Origin: Gammaproteobacteria bacterium
GTDB lineage: Bacteria > Pseudomonadota > Gammaproteobacteria > Arenicellales > JAOTYS01
Length of the DNA stretch: 5,799 nucleotides
Reading direction: 5' to 3'
Assembly: GCA_029861795.1 (NCBI GenBank)
Contig: JAOTYS010000308.1
Coordinates: forward strand, 1-5,799
In this document: one piece after another, positions 1 to 5,755 of the stretch
Position numbering within the stretch: the stretch's first letter is position 1
Layout of the letters: the number at the start of each line of letters is the position of its first letter
Program-made: the position numbers and the translations under genes
The notes under the pieces: model-generated
What the model was told of the DNA's origin: nothing
Databases searched by the model: none
What the model saw: only the letters and a program-made list of their open reading frames with translations

Positions 1-432
1 CGTGACACCTGGCTCAGCCCCGAGTCGGTGGATGATAACGAGGTCCGTAGGGTGCTGGGGCAACCCTTGCAGCGCGAGCAAAATCTGCTGGGGCTGTTGC
101 GCCGCCCCGAGGTCGGATATCGCCAGTTGATGACCTTGCCAGGAGCCGGCAAAGGAGTGACGGATCTAAAGGTCACGCAGCAGGTGGAGATCCAGGCTAA
201 GTATTTGGGCTATATAGAACGCCAGCAGGCGGAAATCGAAAGGCAGCGCCGCAATGAGCAAACCCGGTTGCCGGAGGGCTTGGATTACCAAGAAGTAAGA
301 GGCCTGTCCACAGAGGTGGTGCAGAAGTTATCGGCCCACAAACCAACCACTATTGGCCAAGCGTCGCGTATCTCCGGTGTGACACCGGCCGCGATTTCTT
401 TGCTTTTGGTTCACCTTAAAAGGACTGCCTAA
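1..432 (+). CDS. mnmG: MnmG (GidA), C-terminal part: tRNA uridine-34 5-carboxymethylaminomethyl modification enzyme
   Basis: This is the last 143 codons of mnmG; the gene begins before the window and is open in frame 1 from base 1 to the TAA at 430-432. With MnmE, MnmG (an FAD and NADH enzyme of the cytosol) installs the cmnm5 group on U34 of several tRNAs. The visible part is the all-helical C-terminal domain that contacts MnmE and tRNA. Diagnostic stretches are VEIQAKYLGYIERQQ near residues 62-76 of the visible part, LPEGLDY, and the terminal IGQASRISGVTPAAISLLL, which match E. coli MnmG almost residue for residue. The FAD and NADH domains lie outside the window. The GTG at 28 is an internal valine codon, not a start. 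The end of the protein is intact and of normal length for the family. Identification is very secure. Confidence 0.97.
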   Translation, partial: RDTWLSPESVDDNEVRRVLGQPLQREQNLLGLLRRPEVGYRQLMTLPGAGKGVTDLKVTQQVEIQAKYLGYIERQQAEIERQRRNEQTRLPEGLDYQEVRGLSTEVVQKLSAHKPTTIGQASRISGVTPAAISLLLVHLKRTA

Positions 433-629
433 TACCGCCACCTTACTAATGCCAGCGCAAACTAGTCTGGCTCAAGTGTGGCCGGGGCAACGCAAGGCTG
501 ACTACTATGGTCTATTTTTAAGGCGAGATGACAGTTGGGCCACAGCAGCCAGAAAGCTGCCCGTACGCGCGCTATACTTGGTTTGTTGATGATGCAAACG
601 AATAAACCCAAGATTTGGAGTTGAAAAAG
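433..629. other. Intergenic region between mnmG and the FHA gene
   Basis: About 197 nt without a convincing gene. It contains two short inverted repeats, GCCAG/CTGGC at 451-455 and 467-471 (11-nt loop) and GCAGC/GCTGC at 545-549 and 556-560 (6-nt loop). Neither is followed by a T run, so neither is a convincing intrinsic terminator for mnmG. A good -10 hexamer lies at 573-578. The length and the -10 suggest that the FHA gene may be transcribed separately from mnmG, but this is inference. Confidence 0.5.
573..578 (+). promoter_or_regulatory. Candidate -10 element upstream of the FHA gene
   Basis: TATACT is a close match to the sigma70 -10 consensus and would start transcription near 584, giving a leader of about 45 nt before the GTG at 630. 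No recognisable -35 sits 16-18 nt upstream (bases 550-556 are CAGAAAG-like), so the promoter is weak, activator-dependent or not real. Confidence 0.3.
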
Positions 630-1322
630 GTGGGGAAATTAATCGTCACGTCCCAGGGGGTGCTTGTTGGGGAGTACCCGTTGAGTGAACAGCGCATGAC
701 TATCGGCCGGCATGCCGAGTGCGACATCTGTATAGATGACTTGTCGGTGAGCGCCAAGCACGCCCTAATTACTAACATCCTGGAAGATTCATTTATCGAT
801 GACCTCGATAGCACTAACGGTGTCTACCTCAACGGTGAGTTGACCAAAAAGTGTATGTTGGCCCATGGTGATCTGATCTCTGTTGGAAATCATGTGATGC
901 GCTTCGAGCAAACCGCTGTAAATCGCAATAAACATTTCGCGGTTGCCGCCGATCAGGGTATGGAAGATGAGTTATTCGGCGAGTTACAGACCGAAAACGA
1001 GGTCACACCGCAGCCAGGCAAACAGAGCGCGCAGCCGGTGTCGCTGGTTGGCCGTCTAAAGGTGTTGTCAGGTCCGGCTACCGGTAATCAGTTGACCTTG
1101 GATGGGAAAAGCGTGACCCTAGGCAAGCCGGGGGTACAGATGGCAACGATTGTTCGGCGGGAGACAGGCTATTTTCTGCTCCATGCATCGCATGACGACA
1201 GCAACGACGATAACCCTCCTAAGGTCAATGGTGAGGCTGTAGGTGGCGAAGACTATTGCCTAAAAGCTCACGATGTGATTGAGCTTGTCGGCGTAGAGCT
1301 AGAGTTCACTGTAGACGACTGA
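630..1322 (+). CDS. FHA-domain protein, one canonical and one degenerate FHA domain
   Basis: A 230-residue soluble protein with no signal peptide or membrane segment. Residues about 3-92 form a canonical forkhead-associated domain, a phosphothreonine-binding module: the motif residues are GR at 26-27, S and H in SAKH at 41-44, and STNGVYLNG at 61-69. Residues about 93-140 are an acidic, Gln/Pro-containing linker. Residues 141-226 look like a second FHA fold (GRLKVLSGPATG, LGKPGVQ at 164-170, VNG at 199-201, HDVIEL at 214-219), but the GR is GK and the SxxH is missing, so it probably does not bind phosphothreonine. I chose GTG 630 because GGAG at 617-620 sits 9 nt upstream and the product then begins MGKLIV, directly at the first FHA strand. 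An in-frame TTG at 615 would add five residues. Partner and pathway are unknown; no Ser/Thr kinase or phosphatase gene is in view. Related two-FHA proteins are, from memory, known in purple sulfur bacteria and relatives. Confidence 0.85.
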   Translation: MGKLIVTSQGVLVGEYPLSEQRMTIGRHAECDICIDDLSVSAKHALITNILEDSFIDDLDSTNGVYLNGELTKKCMLAHGDLISVGNHVMRFEQTAVNRNKHFAVAADQGMEDELFGELQTENEVTPQPGKQSAQPVSLVGRLKVLSGPATGNQLTLDGKSVTLGKPGVQMATIVRRETGYFLLHASHDDSNDDNPPKVNGEAVGGEDYCLKAHDVIELVGVELEFTVDD

Positions 1323-1449
1323 TTCGATAGCGGACCGCAACCGGTATTAAAACCTTTATTGTTCAACTTGCCGCGCTTAACTCGACGGCACGCTGACACC
1401 TGGCACGACACTGCAACTGGAGCGTCAACTTAGCTCGGGACTCCAACAA
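1323..1449. other. FHA gene-rsmG spacer, including an in-frame open extension of rsmG
   Basis: Bases 1323-1380 carry no feature I can support. Bases 1381-1449 are open in the rsmG frame, from after the TAA at 1378-1380 up to the TTG at 1450, and encode residues such as LQLERQLSSGLQQ that resemble the usual RsmG N-terminus. They contain no ATG, GTG or TTG in that frame; CTG codons occur at 1393, 1411 and 1417. Confidence 0.5.
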
Positions 1450-2112
1450 TTGGGCATCGAAGTAGCCCAAGAGGCCCAGGCACGTCTGTGCGCATACCTT
1501 GAGCTGCTGGCAAAATGGAATGAGGCCTATAACCTCACTTCCATACGAGAACCGGCTGACATGGTGTCGCGCCACCTGCTCGATAGCCTTGCGGCTGAGC
1601 CTTACCTTCTGGGCGAGCGAGTTGTCGACGTAGGTAGTGGCGCGGGTCTTCCCGGGATTCCGCTCGCTATTGCTAGGCCGGAGTTGAGTTTTGCCCTGGT
1701 GGAACCTCAACACAAAAAGGCCCGATTTCTACGCCACGCCGCGCACCAAATTAATCTCAGTAACGTAGAGGTTATTTGCGCCCAAGTCCAAGATTACCGG
1801 CCAGCGCAAAAATTTGATACGCTAGTTTCTCGTGCGTTCGCTCACGTTGGGAAATTATTGGCGAGTGCAGGGCATCTATGTGCAGGTAGTGGCCGTGTCC
1901 TCGCTTTTAAGGGAAAGTATCCCGCCGCAGAGCTGGAACAAGCGGGACAACAGGGATTTTCGGTTGCCGCAGTAAAATCCATTGCGGTACCTGGCCTAAA
2001 CGTACAACGGCACCTCGTGATTCTCTCAGCCCGGCCTAGCCATGGCCCAGAACGCAATTCGCAGCCCCAGAGTGCACGGACTAGGTCGGGAAGTCGGGGC
2101 GATACAGCGTAG
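1450..2112 (+). CDS. rsmG: RsmG (GidB), 16S rRNA (guanine-527-N7)-methyltransferase
   Basis: RsmG uses S-adenosylmethionine to methylate N7 of G527 in 16S rRNA of the small ribosomal subunit; its loss is known to give low-level streptomycin resistance. The product shows KWNEAYNLTSIREP at residues 22-35, RHLLDSL at 41-47, the SAM-binding glycine loop DVGSGAGLPGIPLA at 60-73, VSRAFA at 126-131 and RHLVIL at 187-192, all in family order. The listed start is TTG 1450 with a weak GGGA at 1437-1440. Homology to other RsmG proteins continues upstream of it (LSSGLQQ before LGIEV), so the true N-terminus is probably 10-20 residues longer, from a non-standard start such as CTG 1411 or 1417. The C-terminus runs about 28 residues past the usual end with a Ser/Arg-rich tail, and its TAG at 2110-2112 forms part of the ribosome-binding site of parA. 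Function is very secure; the start is not. Confidence 0.93.
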   Translation: MGIEVAQEAQARLCAYLELLAKWNEAYNLTSIREPADMVSRHLLDSLAAEPYLLGERVVDVGSGAGLPGIPLAIARPELSFALVEPQHKKARFLRHAAHQINLSNVEVICAQVQDYRPAQKFDTLVSRAFAHVGKLLASAGHLCAGSGRVLAFKGKYPAAELEQAGQQGFSVAAVKSIAVPGLNVQRHLVILSARPSHGPERNSQPQSARTRSGSRGDTA

Positions 2113-2114
2113 GA
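2110..2114 (+). promoter_or_regulatory. Ribosome-binding site that decides the parA start
   Basis: TAGGA ends 8 nt before ATG 2123 and overlaps the rsmG stop codon. It supports ATG 2123 over the in-frame ATGs at 2042 and 2114, because the product then starts MGKVIAVANQKGG as ParA proteins normally do. The arrangement suggests that parA translation is coupled to termination on rsmG. Confidence 0.6.
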
Positions 2115-2122
2115 TGTGGAGC

Positions 2123-2896
2123 ATGGGTAAAGTTATTGCGGTTGCCAACCAAAAAGGCGGTGTGGGCAAGACCACTACCGGTATCAATTTGGCTGCCTCG
2201 TTAGCGCGTACCCGCCGGCGCGTGCTGTTGATCGACATGGATCCCCAGGGTAACGCCACAGTTGGCAGCGGCGTTCAAAAGGATGATGTCGAGCACACGG
2301 TCTATGAAGTGTTGTTGGGTCAGGTCTCACTCAGCAACGCAATTGTGACCACGGACAGCGGCTACGATGTGGTACCAGCGAACAGCGAACTGGCCGGTGC
2401 GCAAGTGGAGCTCGTCAATGAACAGGCGCGAGAACGGCGCCTTAGGGGTGCACTTCAGCCGGTACGTGAGGATTATCAATATGTTCTTATAGACTGTCCG
2501 CCGTCGCTCAATGTGTTGACGGTCAATGCGCTAGTAGCGGCAGATACCGTTATGATACCGATGCAATGTGAATATTTTGCTCTAGAGGGCCTAACTGCAT
2601 TGGTCAATAATATCCAAAAGATTCGCGAGACCCTCAATCCGTCATTGCGAATCGAAGGGTTGCTGCGGACGATGTATGATGGACGTAATAGTTTGGCGAA
2701 CGAAGTATCGGAACAATTACGCGAGCATTTCGGTGATAAGCTCTACCGAACAATCATTCCACGAAACGTGCGCTTAGCGGAGGCACCGGGCTATGGATAC
2801 CCTGTGATCAAATACGACCAGCGTTGCACTGGTGCCCAAGCCTATCTAGCGCTTGCGGGTGAAGTGCTGCGACGAGACGAGGCAACATGGCAGTGA
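2123..2896 (+). CDS. parA: ParA (Soj), chromosome-partitioning ATPase
   Basis: A 257-residue member of the ParA/MinD family of P-loop ATPases that binds DNA non-specifically when ATP-bound and is released by ParB, moving replicated origins apart. The deviant Walker A box KGGVGKTT is at residues 11-18, with its signature lysine at 11. The switch I segment LLIDMDPQGN is at 35-44, Walker B VLIDCPP at 121-127, and the C-terminal signature IIPRNVRLAEAPGYG at 211-225. Length is normal for the small chromosomal type that lacks an N-terminal helix-turn-helix. A longer reading frame from 2042 would add 27 residues unlike any ParA, overlapping rsmG in another frame; I reject it. The gene starts 10 nt after the rsmG stop and overlaps parB by 10 nt, so rsmG, parA and parB are probably one transcription unit. 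Confidence 0.96.
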   Translation: MGKVIAVANQKGGVGKTTTGINLAASLARTRRRVLLIDMDPQGNATVGSGVQKDDVEHTVYEVLLGQVSLSNAIVTTDSGYDVVPANSELAGAQVELVNEQARERRLRGALQPVREDYQYVLIDCPPSLNVLTVNALVAADTVMIPMQCEYFALEGLTALVNNIQKIRETLNPSLRIEGLLRTMYDGRNSLANEVSEQLREHFGDKLYRTIIPRNVRLAEAPGYGYPVIKYDQRCTGAQAYLALAGEVLRRDEATWQ

Positions 2897-3741
2897 AAAA
2901 ACGGAGGCTTGGGCGCGGCCTAGACGCCCTTTTGATGAGCACAGACCCTAAGGCCACGCAAGGCAAGGAGGAACTGCGGCAGCTACCTGTAGATATGTTG
3001 CAGCGCGGACGCTACCAGCCGCGCACACACATGGACAAAGAATCCCTTGAAGAGTTGGCGAACTCCATAAAAGTGCAAGGCATTGTGCAGCCAGTGGTGG
3101 TCCGGGAGCTGTCTACTGGAGGGTATGAGTTGATCGCTGGAGAACGCAGATGGCGGGCTGCGCAGCTTGCCGGGCTGGACACAGTGCCAGCGGTGATTCG
3201 TAACATCCCCGATGAGGCCGCCATTGCAGTGGCGTTGATCGAGAACATTCAACGCGAAGACCTGAACCCCATCGAAGAAGCCGGCGCCCTGCAGCGTTTG
3301 ATCGATGAATTTGGCATGACTCATCAGCGGGCCGCCGACAATATCGGTCGGTCCCGGGCGGCGGTTTCCAACCTATTGAGACTATTAGGACTGAGTGCTA
3401 AGGCGCGCGATATGTTGGCCGAAGGTCAACTCGACATGGGTCATGCTAGGGCGTTGCTGTCGCTCCCCGCCACCATGCAAGACGAGGCCGCGATAACTGT
3501 GGCGCGCAAGGGCATGTCTGTGCGCCAGACCGAGCAGTGGGTGCGGCGCCGATTGCGCCAGGGAGAGCAAGGGGTGCGCCAACCCCGACAGGTCGACCCT
3601 GATGTCGCGCGGCTGCAGCAGGAATTGTCTGAGCGCCTGGGAGCTGCGGTGGTGATTCAACATGGCAGCCGCAAAGGCCGGCTGATTGTGGAGTATCACG
3701 GTCTGGATGAGCTGGACGGAATCCTAGCTAGGATCCGATAG
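2887..3741 (+). CDS. parB: ParB (Spo0J), centromere-binding CTPase of chromosome partition
   Basis: ParB loads at parS sites near the origin, binds and hydrolyses CTP, slides along DNA as a clamp and stimulates ParA. The 284-residue product begins with the basic RLGRGLDALL (7-16), the ParA-stimulating peptide. The ParB/Srx CTP-binding domain follows, with LPVDMLQRGRYQPR at 33-46, GERRWRA at 85-91 and ENIQREDLNPIEEA at 119-132. Next is the parS-recognising helix-turn-helix, about 143-166 (MTHQRAADNIGRSRAAVSN). A basic linker at 219-235 leads to the C-terminal dimerisation domain, about 238-284. All key residues are present and length is typical. ATG 2887 lies inside the parA end, with GAGG at 2879-2882 close upstream, so translation is likely coupled to parA. 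Confidence 0.97.
   Translation: MAVKKRRLGRGLDALLMSTDPKATQGKEELRQLPVDMLQRGRYQPRTHMDKESLEELANSIKVQGIVQPVVVRELSTGGYELIAGERRWRAAQLAGLDTVPAVIRNIPDEAAIAVALIENIQREDLNPIEEAGALQRLIDEFGMTHQRAADNIGRSRAAVSNLLRLLGLSAKARDMLAEGQLDMGHARALLSLPATMQDEAAITVARKGMSVRQTEQWVRRRLRQGEQGVRQPRQVDPDVARLQQELSERLGAAVVIQHGSRKGRLIVEYHGLDELDGILARIR
3717..3737. repeat. Palindrome at the 3' end of parB
   Basis: ATCCTAGCTAGGAT at 3721-3734 is a perfect 14-bp palindrome inside the last codons of parB. CGG at 3717-3719 and CCG at 3735-3737 extend it, with one unpaired A at 3720. As RNA it could fold into an eight-pair stem with an AGCT loop. No T run follows, so it is not a standard intrinsic terminator; it might protect the mRNA 3' end, bind a protein, or be chance. 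Confidence 0.5.
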
Positions 3742-3835
3742 CGCCGAACGCCACCGCCCTGGGCAACATGTAAGCGCTGTTCTGCTGGGAAAAGGTCGCG
3801 ACTTTCCTGCTACACTTGTGGCCGAGCGGGCGAAG

Positions 3836-3865
3836 TTGACCGAGGCTAGACGCTCTATCTATACT
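3836..3865 (+). promoter_or_regulatory. Sigma70-type promoter of the atp operon
   Basis: TTGACC at 3836-3841 and TATACT at 3860-3865 each differ from consensus at one base and are 18 nt apart. Transcription would begin near 3872, giving an atpI leader of roughly 100 nt. It is the best promoter in the window and lies where the ATP synthase operon should start. A second, weaker candidate is the extended -10 at 3808-3816, which has no matching -35. Confidence 0.75.
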
Positions 3866-3867
3866 TC

Positions 3868-3925
3868 GCGGCCTTTGTTGCGCCGCAGCTAACCGCATCG
3901 GTTATAGTTCGCAGAACGCTCTGCG
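3868..3925 (+). promoter_or_regulatory. Two hairpins in the atpI 5' leader
   Basis: GCGGC at 3868-3872 pairs with GCCGC at 3882-3886 across a 9-nt loop. CGCAGA at 3910-3915 pairs with TCTGCG at 3920-3925 around the tetraloop ACGC, with a G-U pair possible outside. The second hairpin ends about 45 nt before the atpI start. Neither has a T run, so mRNA stability or control of translation is more likely than termination. If transcription starts near 3872, only the second hairpin is complete in the RNA. Confidence 0.4.
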
Positions 3926-3969
3926 GTGAAGCCTGTCGAGTCATAACAACGAAGGGATTTTTACTAGCC

Positions 3970-4371
3970 ATGGGGCTGTGCGACGAGGATATCGACGCTG
4001 TCTCGCCGGTGAAGCGCATTTTCATCGCGCAGTCTAGTGTAACCGTGATTGTGGCTTCGGCCCTGATGTTTTACGACGGCGTGGCCGCCTACTCGGCTTT
4101 GATGGGTGGGATGATATACGCGATTGCTAATGCGTATTCGGGTCGGCGGATTTTTTTGCCAAAGAAGGAAGTCTCCGCTCACGGTGAGCTTAACAGCTTC
4201 TACCGTGCTGAGATTGGGAAGTTAGTGATGATCGTCGCTTTGTGTGCCGCGGTGTTTGCGGCGGTCAAGCCGATCAATATAGTTGCGTTTGTCGTCGGAT
4301 TTGCGGTCGTGATTATCGCGGGAGTAATTGGTGCAGCGACGCAACCACTGCATCGGAGTCAGCAAACATAA
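3970..4371 (+). CDS. atpI: AtpI, F0F1 ATP synthase assembly factor (subunit I)
   Basis: A 133-residue integral membrane protein at the head of the atp operon. AtpI is not part of the finished enzyme; in other bacteria it helps assemble the c-ring and has been linked to Mg2+ uptake. Four membrane segments are visible, at residues about 15-34, 38-58, 82-101 and 104-124. Between the second and third is a basic cytoplasmic loop containing GRRIFLPKK. The N-terminus is acidic (CDEDID), and the third segment is preceded by FYRAEIGK, a recognisable AtpI stretch. E. coli AtpI is slightly shorter (126). Sequence is poorly conserved in this family, so the name rests on topology, the loop motif and position directly before atpB. 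ATG 3970 has AAGGGA at 3952-3957, a rather long 12 nt upstream; no other start fits. Confidence 0.88.
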   Translation: MGLCDEDIDAVSPVKRIFIAQSSVTVIVASALMFYDGVAAYSALMGGMIYAIANAYSGRRIFLPKKEVSAHGELNSFYRAEIGKLVMIVALCAAVFAAVKPINIVAFVVGFAVVIIAGVIGAATQPLHRSQQT

Positions 4372-5241
<870 letters not shown>

Positions 5242-5312
5242 CTCAGGTACTGCAGGCCTCGAGATGACTCGGTTTCAATCTAACGAGAAACTTTTCTGAC
5301 AGGAGAAAACCA
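5242..5312 (+). promoter_or_regulatory. atpB-atpE spacer with strong atpE ribosome-binding site
   Basis: 71 nt ending in AGGAGA at 5301-5306, ideally placed before ATG 5313. The T- and A-rich stretch GAAACTTTTCTGAC just upstream recalls the translation enhancer known before E. coli atpE, which helps subunit c reach its high copy number. Near the atpB end, CTGCAG, AGGCCT and CTCGAG overlap at 5250-5263, and CGAG/CTCG can form a small hairpin around ATGA. The enhancer role is inferred by analogy. Confidence 0.5.
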
Positions 5313-5555
5313 ATGACATTGGAAACAGCATTACTCTACGTAGCCGGCGCGGTTCTGCTAGGTCTGGCTGGAGTTGGGGTAGGTGTCGGCGTCGGGGTGC
5401 TGGGCGCGCGCTTTTTGGAAGGCATAGCGCGTCAACCTGAGCTGCTTGGGATGTTACGTACCCAATTTTTCATCATCATGGGTTTGGTGGACGCGATTCC
5501 CATCATCGGCGTTGCGATCTCTCTTTATATATTGTTCGCAGTGGTCGGCGGATAG
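5313..5555 (+). CDS. atpE: AtpE, F0F1 ATP synthase subunit c
   Basis: An 80-residue proteolipid made of two membrane helices (about 5-30 and 50-76) joined by the polar loop [12 protein letters not shown]. Many copies form the rotating c-ring. The proton-carrying carboxylate is Asp60 in GLVDAIP, equivalent to E. coli Asp61. The loop Arg-Gln-Pro at 40-42 is the F1-contacting signature. No sodium-binding residues are seen (no Gln in the first helix, no Glu-Ser pair in the second), so the ring should be H+-specific. The first helix has glycine at every second position from 20 to 28, more regular than E. coli, where two of these glycines are alanine. Length and start are normal; the start is fixed by AGGAGA at 5301-5306. 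Confidence 0.98.
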   Translation: MTLETALLYVAGAVLLGLAGVGVGVGVGVLGARFLEGIARQPELLGMLRTQFFIIMGLVDAIPIIGVAISLYILFAVVGG

Positions 5556-5755
5556 CGCAAAATGCTTTTGTAAGGTCTAAAGGGCTCCCCATGAGTATCT
5601 GGTGTCAATGGACGCGTAAGGCGCCTATGGCTAGTCGACTTGTTAAGATTAAGCTACTACCCATGAATTACCTGCGACTAATCGACTCGTAACAATAACC
5701 TAAGTACTCATGACTCAGCCATGACTAATCGATTCGTAAGACTAAGGATTCACCC
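5556..5755. other. Long atpE-atpF spacer
   Basis: 200 nt where E. coli has only about 60. The first 70 nt contain a small CAAAA/TTTTG inverted repeat just after the atpE stop (about 5558-5570) and the palindromes ACGCGT (5612-5617) and GGCGCC (5620-5625). The remainder is the 47-nt repeat array. No standard terminator is visible, so transcription probably continues into atpF. Confidence 0.7.
5591..5692 (+). other. Small open reading frame of 33 codons, uncertain
   Basis: ATG 5591 has a fair ribosome-binding site (AAAGGG at 5579-5584) and runs to TAA 5690-5692, crossing the first repeat copy. In-frame ATGs occur at 5627 and 5663. The product is basic and starts MSIWCQWTRKAP; I recognise no family. 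It may be a translated leader for atpF or a chance frame. Nothing but the ribosome-binding site and its position favours coding. Confidence 0.2.

Larger units (their letters stand above)
3742..3969. other. Intergenic region between parB and atpI (atp operon leader)
   Basis: 228 nt with no gene. From 5' to 3' it holds a possible extended -10 (TGCTACACT, 3808-3816), a strong -35/-10 pair at 3836-3865, two hairpin-forming repeats at 3868-3886 and 3910-3925, and the atpI ribosome-binding site. I see no intrinsic terminator for parB and no parS-like site. Confidence 0.6.

Noticed and set aside
451..471. Intrinsic terminator after mnmG
   Set aside because: The GCCAG/CTGGC stem has only five pairs, an 11-nt loop and no T run, so I treat it as an incidental inverted repeat.
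572..814. Minus-strand open frame opposite the FHA gene start
   Set aside because: It lies antisense to a clear FHA domain, has no recognisable protein features and no ribosome-binding site; the same reasoning applies to the other minus-strand frames opposite rsmG, parAB and atp genes.
2042..2122. Longer parA reading frame starting at ATG 2042
   Set aside because: The 27 extra residues overlap rsmG in another frame and do not resemble any ParA N-terminus; ATG 2123 has a well-placed TAGGA and gives the standard MGKVIAVANQKGG start.
5313..5555. Sodium-dependent ATP synthase
   Set aside because: AtpE carries Asp60 without the glutamine in helix one or the Glu-Ser/Thr pair in helix two that bind Na+; the motor should use protons.
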